This document shows positions 54,327 through 64,000 of a stretch of 64,000 nucleotides of DNA, piece after piece. The notes beneath the pieces are model-generated. The model worked only from the letters and a program-made list of their open reading frames with translations, was not told where the DNA came from and did not search any database. Location: contig NC_063015.1 in assembly GCF_020509005.1 (NCBI RefSeq), positions 4,712,001 through 4,776,000 of the forward strand. The letters run 5' to 3'. A program made the position numbers and the translations under genes. Numbering within the stretch: position 1 is the first letter of the stretch; each line of letters begins with the position of its first letter. Source of the DNA: Fulvia fulva (taxonomy: Eukaryota; Ascomycota; Dothideomycetes; Mycosphaerellales; Mycosphaerellaceae).

Positions 54327-57300
54327 CTATACAAGAAGCCAACCAGTATACGACACATGGACAACCTTCACATCCGATTTCCATCCTCCACCTCCGATTC
54401 CCACATCCAATCCATCAACCATCTCAGTAGCCAACGTCAACGCTTGACACTCATTGACAACGCCACCCGTGATACTCCATCTGACCTCCTCCATCTCCAG
54501 CGCAGCCACACCCTCCGGCCCAGTAACAACAAAGACCTTCGGCGCCCCACCCTCCACATCACACCAAGCTAACTGCATCATATTTCCCTCCGTATCAGCC
54601 GCCACATACACAGCTCCACCTCCAATGTTGAGCGGCGTCAACGTTACAATCCTGCTGCCTCTGGGAATATAAGGGTCGTCGACAAGGCGTAAACGGGATG
54701 CGTTGTACGATGCGATGCTGGCGGGAAAGTATACGAATGATCTCGAGGCGTAGTCGCTCGTGATCACTCCGTCGCCGCTGGCTGAAGAGAAGAGGAGGGA
54801 TGTTTGCGGGTTCTCGGAGGAGATGTTGGTGTGGGCTGCAAGATTCAGGTTACCGGAGGTTGTAGCCATGAGCATGATAGAGCGAGTGGTGTCTGACAGG
54901 GATGTCCACGTTGTATCGACAGAAGAGTCGAGGATAGCGGCAGTGCTGTTAGACGAGGGGTTGTTTGCGGACGCGGCGAGTTGGATGCTTGCGTTTTGTG
55001 AGGCTGCGATGGTATCGTTGACCGAGGGAAGCACGAAAGTAGAGGAGCCTGAGGAGGTAGAGTTCGTGATGTCCTGAACTTGAAATGCTGCTTCAGCTGC
55101 TGCTATAGCGTCGGTATCGTAGGCGGCGTTGCCATAGTCAACGGATTTGTCGGCAATGCCTGTGAGATCATCTGAGGTGAATGTGCTTCCAGCTTCGATA
55201 GCAACTGATGTGGTGGATGCAAAAGTTTCGTCTTGCCGCTTAGCTATAGCGTTTGTCAGACGTCGGATGGAGTGCACGACAATATTAACTGCCTGTTTGT
55301 ACAGCGTCGACTGCTTCAGGTAACAATTGTCTCCAACACGTCCGGGCACGAACGAAGAGGCTTGACATGCATTGCCAAAGGCAACACAGGCATCAACGCA
55401 TTGCTGGAAGGTAGTGACCCGGCGAATAGTATCGCCTCTCGATCCTGGATTGTAGTCCGTGTCGCATTGTATCTGGTATGTCGAGCCATCAGCTCCAGTA
55501 TAAGTCTTCAGGTTGTCCGCTGGGCATGAAGCACTTCGGAGCACAGCTGGAGCAGTAGTTGTTGATGAGGTGCGCGACGAGGTCATGGTAGTGGTGCAGG
55601 CAGCTCCGGCCGGTACTTCGATCAAATTGAATCGGACATTGTCCAGATAGTATGTATTACTGGCGCTCGAAACGCAGGTAAAGTAGATGTCGAAACGTCC
55701 CGTTGCCTTTGTGGCTGTGAAGACAGGCGCAGTATTGTCGTACCAAGTCCCGACAGCCTGTGCCGTGTTGCCATCGTAGAGCGACCAGATGTAGGTGCCG
55801 TCCAGAAACCCGTTGAGGTAGCAGGCGTTCGATTATCGAGCATACTTGAAGGTCATGGATAGGCTGTACCTTGCTCCTGGAACCATGGTGATGTTCTGTG
55901 AGAGCACAACGTTACTATAAGGGCTGTTGGCGTTGCGATTAATGTTGACCTGAATACCATTTACGCTCTGGTAACCAGTGGTAAAGCTCCAGGTGTTGCC
56001 AGGGTCCAGAGTGGGTACCCATGGCGCTATCGTAGGCGACGGCATTGTATCTGCAAAGCCGCCGTTCAATAAGATAGGTACACAGGGCGTGTTGGTGTAC
56101 TGAGAGGGAGAAATCAGGGCTAGAGGTGGGAGCAGCATTGAAGTGGTCGAAGGTCCAATAGTCCTACGGGTAGACACCGGCGGTGGCGTCTGTGCTGGCT
56201 TCGCTCCAAGGCACCCTTTTGCAAGCGTAGGACCGAGCCATTGGCCCAGTAGGAGCGTGTTGCCAGGGTACACTGCTTCTATCCTGTTCTTGAGGTCGAT
56301 CCACCACTCAATGCCGTTGCAGTTGCCATCGTTGATCGTCACTCCAGATGAGTCGATGCTTAGGGCGTATGATGCCGTAAAGTCGATAGAAGGTGTGTCG
56401 ACAAGGCCAGCAGACAGCGTGAATTTGCCACCAAGCAGACTGACGCCAACTGTGATACCGATGGGCATGACAAGCTCCGCAGTGGCAGTTAGCTTGCCCA
56501 TGGCATTGAACACTCGCTCGACGCGAGGAGTCCAACCCTTCGATCTTGACTTTGATTTGTCGATAAAGTTGATAGTCTGCTCAAATCCATCGAGGTAGTA
56601 CTGGAATCCAGCTATCGCTTGACCTTGCGCTTCGATGCGGAGTGTCGCAGCAACGTCCAATATCACCATTGGTCCGACTGTGATAATGGCTGGTATGGAG
56701 AATCCAGGTACCCCGACTTCAAGCAATCTTTTCCGCTCGATCTCCCGTTCGTAGACAGCCAGGAACTCGACTCCAAGCTCGACACCAGCGCGTAGATTGC
56801 CAGCCAAGCTCACCTGCGCGTCTTGGACTCCAGACAGGAGCTGAACTGTGATCGATCCAGAGACGGTGAAAGAGCCGTCTACTCCGCACCTGACGCAATA
56901 GACGCGGATGCCAGGTTCAGGCTCCTCTTCTTGGCCAGTAATATCGTTGATTGATGGCAAGAGACCATTCTTTCCCCACAGATCAGAAATGGTCTGCTTG
57001 TTCTCCTCTTCTTCGCCGCCACACTCTTCGCCACACTCAAATATCAAGTATGCCGGACCCCAAGGGGACTCATCGTCATCGCCAGCGCTGATACCAATCG
57101 GTAAGGTGAAGTCCACTCCGGCGGTAGTCGGCTGATTCGTGAGAAGAGTGACGGCTTTGGTGGCCACGTTGACAACATTGTTGACCGATTCGGCTGCAGC
57201 TTTGACGACTGTGCCCACGATGGGGATGTTTTGGTCAAATCGACTGCTGCCTGCGTAACTGTTTTCACGGTATTGACCACTGTCGAGGCGACCGACTTGG

Positions 57301-59829
57301 CCCAGCCCCAAAACCGCTTTTGGTGCTGGAGACTCCGTCTCGAGTATGATGAGCTGCCAGCTAAATCAGCTGCAGTCAAATCGGTGCCTGGCGCAAATTG
57401 CTGAACCTGCGAGCCATTATCATTCGAGAAGTCATAGTACCCATACTGGAGGTCCAGGCGTATGTCGAAATCACTGCCGCATGTAGCCGCGGGTACTCCG
57501 TCAACAGTGGAGGTTGGGAAGTTGCCGCAGCTGTCCACGGTGTTTGTGATTGTAACAGTCTAGTCCCTTTTAGCATGGTCTTGAAGCTTGGAGATGACTT
57601 TTGACTCACCTGTGGAGGTATGACAGTCGTGTAAGTGCTTGCAGATATCGTGGACACTACCACAACTTCGGTGGAATAAGTCGAGACACTGGTGATGGTC
57701 ATAGGATCTGGCGTCTGCACAGATATCATGGTTGTTGTGGAGACAGAAGTGGTTGTGAACTCTACCTGCGTAGGTACGAAGCTCGTTTCGATGAATGTCG
57801 TGGGTTGTAGAACGGTGGTCGAATAGGTGGATGTGTACACGGTTGTTACATCAGAGGTTGCAGTAGCTATGGCAGGTTAGCAAGATACTGGCTCGTGGCA
57901 AGGGGTGCCTACTAGTTGATGTGACAGTGCTCGTGAATTCGACAGTCGTAGATACTGTAGTTGGCTGCAGTACGATACTGGTCTGTATCAAAGTCGCGCC
58001 CTCAGTCATGGTAGCTGGCTAAATTAGCTTCACGGCTTCATTGTCTCGGATCGCATCGAACTTACTGGTCTGCAAAACCGTGGTCGGGATCTCGATCGTT
58101 GTCGATTGCACCAGAGTCGTAGAGATCGTTGTTGGCTGCATTACAGTTGTGGTCAGTGTGAGGATTTCGCCTGCTGACATAGTAGCTGACAAGCATTAGC
58201 ACAAGCTTCGCCTTCTTTCGGTGCACGACACCTACTAGTCTGTGTTGACACTGTTGGGACCTGTACTGTCGTCGTTTGCGTGAGCACTTCACCTAGTGGC
58301 AGAGTAGCTAAGTAGAGTTAGCAAAGGTATCGGCTAAGGGAGCGTGGCACATACTTGTTTCTGTGATGACTGTGGGAACTTGCAGAGTGGTCGTTTGAGT
58401 AACCACCTGCACGCTCGAAAAAGTGGCTACAGGCTGTTAGCATTGACTTCAAGCTCTTAGGTTTCATTACTGACTAGTTTCTGTCAAAATCGTGGGCATC
58501 TGAATATTGGTAGGCTCAGTGTACGTGGTCACGATTGTGGTTGGCTGCAGTGATACGATTGTCTGCGTGACTGGGCCATCGGAGGCCATAGTAGCTAACG
58601 CTGGTCAGTATCGTTTCAAGTACATGTCCGGAGTGAACACCCACTGGTCTCTCTGATCGTGATCGGTACTTGAATAGTCGTCGGCTGTACCAAAGAATTG
58701 ACGATGGTCGAATAGTACGTCAACGGGTCACCAGCGGACACAGTGCTAGTAGCCAGGATCGTCGTGGGAGACTGCACAACAGTAGTCATAATGCTCGGTG
58801 TCATTAGGGTCAAGGTCGATTGCGTAGACACAACTTGCGTGACAGTCATCACAGACGTATAGGTGAATGTGTCTGGAGGCGGAGTTCGCACGATGATGGT
58901 GCTGCTCTCCGATATCGATGGAATTGTCACGAAAGTTGGCTGGGCGCTCGAGAGCTCTTCAACCGTAATAAAGGTTGAAGCAGGTATGACACTCACGAGC
59001 GCAGTCGTGCTGGAGGTCGCGCTCGTTCAATTTGAGCCGCCTACACTGCCCGATATAGATGATGGGGCCGGCGTATTGGCTTCGTTCGCGTAGCTGCCCC
59101 ATTGAATGCCGAGATCGTCGACGGCGCCGTCGAGGTCCAAATCGCTTCCGTAGCAAACGACAACGAGATCGGCGTCATCGTAGTGTACTTTATTGACTAT
59201 GAAGTAGTCGCGCTGTGCCCCGGAGCTCTCTTGCGCAGTCGTAGCCAGGACGAAGGGAGTGATAAGATCACGCGGCACCAAGCTGGCTTCTGGGAGGTTC
59301 CAAGATTGTTTGACATACTCGTATGCGCCGGGTGAATTGAAGCGTATGCTGAGCTCGCTCTCTGACCAGTCCACGCGTGAGATATATGCCGAGTGCTCGA
59401 GGATGACAGTCGGGAAACTGAAGGTTGCATTCAGCTGGACCATGAGCCGCGAGCAGGAGGCTATAAGGCGATAAGTTAGCTAGGATTGCCTGAGGTGCTG
59501 AATGGAGACATACCCAAGTCATTGGCAGCGCAATAGTACATGATACCATTGTTCCCCGGGTTCAGGATCTCAAGATCTCCTCCATTCGACGAGGGTGGTG
59601 GACCAGGAACAAGAGTTGGGCCGCCGTTGGCAATGGTTGTTGCCGTCCCGCCTTGGGTATTCCACAACGATGCTGAGGTGGATCCGTCTCTCGTCTGCGT
59701 ACTGAGACTGGCAGTGCTCCTTGTACCCCTCGAGGAACAAGCTCGGTTCGTTTCTGTGATAGTGATTAATGTCTGACTAGCCGCGAGGATATGCAGAGAG
59801 AGCTGCAACAGCAGCCCAAAGACAGCCAT
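54327..59829 (-). pseudogene. Giant secreted Ser/Thr-rich modular protein with PAN-like and galactose-binding-like domains; three lesions
   Basis: Nine exons: 59514-59829, 58645-59460, 58475-58594, 58355-58426, 58236-58307, 58066-58185, 57913-58014, 57610-57866 and 54327-57559. The start is a signal peptide (MAVFGLLLQLSLHILAASQ). Exons 3-7 are 120, 72, 72, 120 and 102 nt, all phase 1 at both ends, each encoding Thr/Val repeats (TTVLQPTT-like). The last exon holds a C-rich segment, a large beta-rich part, a galactose-binding-like domain (FADTMPS...YYLDNVRF) and a PAN/apple-like Cys module (CDTDYNPGSRGDT). In-frame TGA at 59027-59029, a one-base frame break at the TTTT run 57229-57232 and in-frame TAA at 55833-55835 interrupt it. 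Otherwise about 1,700 residues. Probably a wall or surface protein. Confidence 0.72.
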
Positions 59830-60453
59830 GTCTGCTAAGCACTGAATGGGAGACGTATATGCCGTCTCTCCACAGGTGTCTCACCCAACATCTTAAGCAT
59901 CAATTTGCCGGATGTCTTGTTGTGACGCCAAGCATGCATTCTTCAAAGGCGCGTTTGAAGCGCACGCGTTGTATATGCCAAGTCATTCTTCGCAAGTAGG
60001 ACTGATCAGCGACGAACGGATTCGCAGGATCCCTGTGTAGGGGGCTGCATTGCATGGCGCGGAGGCTGGACTGGAATGCGACATCGGCGATACGAGATGG
60101 TATAAAGAAAACTATGGCGTACAGATAGCATTGTATCGTTTCGCATTTGATGAAGTGCAAGTTGACTGGATGTTATCCATGGATGATGTTCAAGCGAAGA
60201 GGAAAGTGCAGTCGTGTCGGAAGCTCGCGTCGAGTCGCGTCGTTCCTACAAAATCATGTAAGCAATTTTTGCAGGGCAGGAAGGATGCCGACGAGGAACG
60301 AGAAAGAGACATTCATCGAAGGGGCTGGGGGACATCTCTCATTTCTGTCATTCACGTGTGGCTCTATACTCTCGCGATCGTGCCAGTAGCGGCGAGCAGG
60401 TGCACATCGAAGACGCGACATCGTCCCTCGTCATCTTCGCACCGGCCGTTCCT
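59830..60453. other. Intergenic region
   Basis: 624 bp containing the promoter of the giant secreted gene and the 3' flank of the thioredoxin-like gene. Frames across it have no domain. Confidence 0.4.
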
Positions 60454-61491
60454 CTACTCGCCCTGCTCATCGCCAATCTTCTCCAACTTGCCCATCTCCC
60501 GCTTCGCACCGCTCTCGCCGAACAATCGCACACGATCTATGCGTGTCTTCTCTCCGTCACCCTCGCCGTCTGCCACGAATACCGTCAAACTGCTGATGTT
60601 CTGGAACTTGACGAACCGTAGCTCCACCTTGGCCGTTTGTGTCTTCGCATCCCACTGGTCTTCCTTGATCTCGACAGTCTGGGTCGCGGGCGTATCGTCT
60701 GCCTCGTCGAACCCGAGCACATGGCTGCGGTTGCTGTAGAGGTGCAATGTCTTTGGTCGCATGACATCGTCATCGTCGGCAGGCGGTATCGATGTAATGT
60801 GTAAGCTGTGGAGCTTGAGTGTGCCTTGAAATGGGATGTAGAGCATGAGCTGCTCATCTGTGTCCGATTCAATCCAATCCTTCTTGCCTTCCGCGCTCTT
60901 GCCCTTTGCGTTTAGTGATGATGGCTGCTCTGGGGCGAAGATGGTGCGCTTGTCTCCTACTTCTCCATCCAGGTTCAGGAAATCCAGACCCTTGATCTCG
61001 ACCTCTTCCGTGACTTCCGGATAGCCTCTTGGTGCTGCTGCGCCAGTCCACTTCCCAGCACTACTCGATCCCTCGCCAGCATCTGCACCTCCTTCGTCTG
61101 CTCGCCCTGCCTCTTCCGCCAGCTGCTTCACGGCAGCATCCAACCCCTTTGGATCTGCACCTCGCACGCGCTTGACTTCTCGCTGCGCCTTGAAAATGAC
61201 GAATGTGGGCATCGCGGAGATATTGTATGTTCGGGCAATGTCTTTCTGTTCATCGGCGTTGATCTTGGTGAAGGTGATTTGGCCGGGGCGCGAGAGCTGG
61301 CTACTGAGAGCCTCATAGACGGGCGCAATGGCTGTGCATGGTCCACACCAGTCTGCGTAGAAGTCGGCGACCTACACGAGAATGTTGGTGATTTGTGATC
61401 AGTATCGCATCGACATACTTACAACAATGCGAGACGAGGACAAGATGCTGGAGAAGTGGGTGGGAGAATCGACGTGGACGGTCTTCGACAT
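60454..61491 (-). CDS. Thioredoxin-like protein with PITH domain (TXNL1-type)
   Basis: Exons 61423-61491 and 60454-61371 with a 51-bp intron (GTAAGT...GTGTAG), giving 328 residues. The thioredoxin fold has FYADWCGPCTAIAP with an intact CGPC active site and the cis-Pro region MPTFVIFK. After a Gly/Ala/Glu-rich linker comes the PITH domain (FLNLDGEVGDKRTIFAPEQ, LMLYIPFQGTLKLHSLHI, LRFVKFQNISSLTVFVA). TXNL1 proteins bind the 26S proteasome and reduce disulphides on clients. The start is the ATG at 61491. It is divergent from the small ORF at 61789. Confidence 0.92.
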
Positions 61492-61788
61492 GGTGGCGAT
61501 CGTCTGTGGTGGTGAAGCGGTCGCCTCTGTAGCTGAAGGAGTGTGGTCAGGTGGGATGCCGATGTCGAAGTGCTCTGTTTGGGTGTGGTGGGGCAAACGC
61601 AGGCACGTTTCAGATGAGGTGAATCGAATCGCGGGGACTGCACCACCAAGCAACAAGCCTCTACTATCTCCTACTACTGACAGCAGAGCCTCAAGTCAGA
61701 AACAACGTCAACTAGCTGCCGCCTGATGTAGTGCGATGTGAGTGAATGCTTCGAGAACATCTGTCTACATGTATCACATGAAAGTGCC

Positions 61789-62004
61789 ATGAGCCACCTC
61801 CGACTCGCGGGCCTGCAACTGACCAAGACCGAACGCCTCATCGTTGTCGTGCTCTCCTACGTCTTCGCCGCACCACTCATCTGGTCACACGGACGAGCAC
61901 CAGTGCGATACTTCCTGGCCACCGCCGACGAACGAGCGCAAGCACGAAGGCAGCTTGAACAGCATCGAAACGATAGAAGGGGAAGAGGAGCTGCGCGTGG
62001 ATAG
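61789..62004 (+). CDS. Small single-pass membrane protein (tentative)
   Basis: 71 codons from the ATG at 61789. One hydrophobic segment (LIVVVLSYVFAAPLIW) is followed by a strongly Arg-rich end (QARRQLEQHRNDRRGRG). It ends 41 bp before the TUG/UBX start, so it could instead be leader sequence of that mRNA. No family is recognised. Confidence 0.4.
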   Translation: MSHLRLAGLQLTKTERLIVVVLSYVFAAPLIWSHGRAPVRYFLATADERAQARRQLEQHRNDRRGRGAARG

Positions 62005-62045
62005 TGGTGCATCTCGAAGATAGCAGCACCTTCCGAGCGGCCAGT

Positions 62046-63620
62046 ATGGCGTCGCACGTGTTCGTGGTGGACTCTGGCCTCAAGCGGACACAGATCAAGG
62101 TCGCGCCGGGCAAATATTTGAGGGAGGTGCTGGAAGAGGCCTGTAAGAGCAGGAAACTAGATCCAGAGTCGTATACGCTGAAGACGCAGAGCAATAAGGT
62201 GAGCAGCAACGTATCATCAGTACCTCAGCAGATACCATTCTGTTCGAGATGCACAATGCATGACGCGCTCTGGCTAATCACATACTAGGCAGTGGACCTG
62301 TCACAACCCTTCCGACTTTCAGGCCTGTCAGCAGGTGCCAAGCTACAGCTCGTTCAAGCAAGCAAATCCGTGGGAGTAGTGAATGTGGCTCTGCAGCTAC
62401 CAGAAAGCGAAGGAGCTGGGCGCGTGTCAGACAAATTCCCCAGCACGACAAGCTTGTGGCTGGTGTTACGGAAGTACGAGGATGGCGTGGCAGGTCAACT
62501 ATCGCGGAAGTTGAATCTCACACAACGCGCGATACCTTCGAACCAATCATCAGGGGCTGGACGACTGGAGTATGAGCAGCCGGTCATGAATGTGATGGGC
62601 AGGAATTTGGAGACTTTCGCAGATCTTCAGAAGACGCTCGGACAGCTCGGGTTTAACAGCGGCAGTGTGCTCTTGCGGCTGGAGTTCAGAAATAGCGGAC
62701 AACCTCTGGAAGAGGCAATCAAGGAGATTGGAGAGCATTTCACCGGCGCGCCACCGATCGATGATGCTCCCCCAAGTTACGCAAGCGCTACGGCAGTGAA
62801 TGATAGCGGTACCGAAGCGTCAGCACCGGAGAAGGATGTATCCATGGAGGAGGCCCCTCAGCACGACGCGCCTTCACAGCCCATCGAAACACCACCACAG
62901 CTTTCAGACATGCCCGAACAACCGACAGCTCCGCCAGCGAAGACGCTAAATGGAATCTCAGTGTATCGCCCGCCTAGCTCGAGCACACCAGCAGCCGCTA
63001 TGCAACCGGACGACCCATCGACCTTCGAACCCAGTATAGCACACGCGAAAGCGCATCAAGCCGCACTTGAACGTGCCGGTCGAAACACCCGTTTGCTCTC
63101 CGACAAAGAGCTTGAAGAGCAAGAACAAGCGCGCCAAGCAACTATCGCGCTAATACAACAGGTGACCGTGCGCGTCAAGTACCCCGACCAGAGCATGATA
63201 GAAACGACATGCTACGCATCAGAGAGTGCCTCAGACCTCTATGCTAAAGTTGGGCAGACACTTTCGCAAGCAAGCGAGCCATTTGAGCTTCGCTTCCTAG
63301 GCGCGAAAGGGTTCCAGACTATTCCCAACGACTCAGCAGTGCGCCTGGTACGAGATCTTGGTTTCAAGGGTCGGATGATGGTCACGTTGGTATGGTCGAC
63401 TAATGCCTCCGCGAAGGCGCGTCAAGGTTCTAGTCTGAAGGAGGACTACCGTAGCAGAGCACAGGATCTTAAAGTGGAGTTACAGACGCAGCAAGCGCAG
63501 GGTGAGGAGAACCACAAGGCTGTCATGGCGAAGAAGGATAAGCCAGAACCGGGTAGCAGTAAGAGCAAGCTCGATGTGGAGAGCAAGATGAAGAAGTTCC
63601 TTGGCTTTGGGAAGAAGTGA
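62046..63620 (+). CDS. TUG/ASPL-type UBX-domain protein (Ubx4-like)
   Basis: Exons 62046-62198 and 62289-63620 with a 90-bp intron (GTGAGC...ACTAG), 494 residues. The first exon gives the TUG ubiquitin-like fold (FVVDSGLKRTQIKVAPGKYLREVLEEACKSRKLDP). The middle is Pro/Ser-rich with a DKELEEQEQARQATI helix, followed by a UBX domain (VTVRVKYPDQSMIETTCYASESASDLY, LRFLGAKGFQTIPND, LVRDLGFKGRMMVTLVW). A basic tail ends KFLGFGKK. UBX proteins bind the Cdc48/p97 ATPase. The usual FPR loop is replaced by FLGAKG, so Cdc48 binding may differ. Confidence 0.88.
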
Positions 63621-64000
63621 GCGGGCTTAACTTAGGCATAGCGATGGTGCTGGGATTGATATTGCAGTAGCGATATGGCGCGCATGCTACCAGATAGCTC
63701 ATGATGGTCATGAGATGCATGAATTGCGCACGCAGCCCTTGTGGCATCTGGGCTGGCGTTCTATGAAACGATAGCTTGTCAAGCTGCTGGGCCGTCGATG
63801 CAGCTCATCAGTCATCACTTCTACCTCGAAGCATGAAGTCTGTTCCACAAAACGGCACCTCCAAAATCGACATTGCTAACGTTGTCGACGGCGCGAACTT
63901 GATAGAAATGCACATGCGAAAACCCTGGATCTGGCAGAAGGCATCGTACTAGCAGTCTCCGTCACCTCATGGCAACTCCGCGACAGTCCAGACTACTCGA
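63621..64000. other. Intergenic region at window end
   Basis: 380 bp downstream of the UBX gene. A possible short frame starts at the ATG near 63832 and stops within 120 bp. Nothing supported. Confidence 0.4.

Noticed and set aside
57541..58600. Simple-sequence or non-coding repeat array
   Set aside because: Exon-sized blocks with matched splice sites and identical phase show it is a coding exon array.

Overview
The window is nuclear DNA of a filamentous ascomycete (Pezizomycotina). Compact genes lie on both strands. Introns are short (mostly 44-90 bp), GT-AG, with CTAAC/CTGAC-like branch sites. Recognisable genes include Atg5, NatB auxiliary subunit, Erj5, EMC2, Ysy6/RAMP4, Pol31, Lys1, proteasome alpha-3 and mitochondrial MetRS. 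F-box-like proteins starting with an 'RLP-x-E/D-x-R-x-x-I/V-Y-D' motif, together with a large Ser/Thr-rich secreted protein, suggest a Dothideomycete (Mycosphaerellales/Capnodiales type). That placement is inference; no marker locus is present.

Layout. 1-12 kb: RING protein (cut by the window edge), a disordered protein abutting PRA1, Erj5, Ysy6, NAA25/Mdm20, an Arg-rich conserved protein, an F-box protein, and a membrane protein with a frame break. 12.5-14 kb: an acidic protein whose coding signal jumps between frames. 15-19 kb: secreted GH13 alpha-amylase and proteasome subunit Pre10. 19.6-28 kb: an orphan transposase-type HTH protein, several fungal proteins of unknown function, an alpha/beta-hydrolase, a small secreted protein made of two repeats, and an F-box-like gene. 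28-38 kb: secreted carboxylesterase, a J-domain protein, EMC2 and Atg5 (divergent pair), a decayed F-box-like paralogue, a CobW/Zng1 GTPase, and a DDR48-like stress protein. 39-42.7 kb: an SDR and a Gal4-type Zn2Cys6 regulator, neighbours on one strand and both broken. 43-54 kb: Pol31, tandem F-box-like genes (the second a pseudogene), an unassigned protein, mitochondrial MetRS, an F-box protein, Lys1. 54.3-59.8 kb: one very large secreted modular gene with a tandem array of phase-1 exons and three lesions. 60-64 kb: thioredoxin-PITH protein, a small membrane ORF, and a TUG/UBX protein.

Most intact genes are housekeeping, and several act at the ER and secretory pathway (PRA1, Erj5, Ysy6, EMC2), but nothing shows they work as one unit. 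Decay is concentrated in accessory-type families: F-box-like paralogues, the SDR/regulator pair and the giant secreted protein. Several frame breaks look like loss of a single base, two of them in homopolymer runs, so assembly error must be separated from true pseudogenisation. I found no complete transposon, CRISPR array, tRNA or rRNA.

No clearly new system is proven. The strongest unusual items are the giant secreted gene with its symmetric-exon array, the regulator that has lost two zinc ligands at conserved spacing, the split-ATG introns, a GC-AG intron, and 18- and 19-nt micro-exons.
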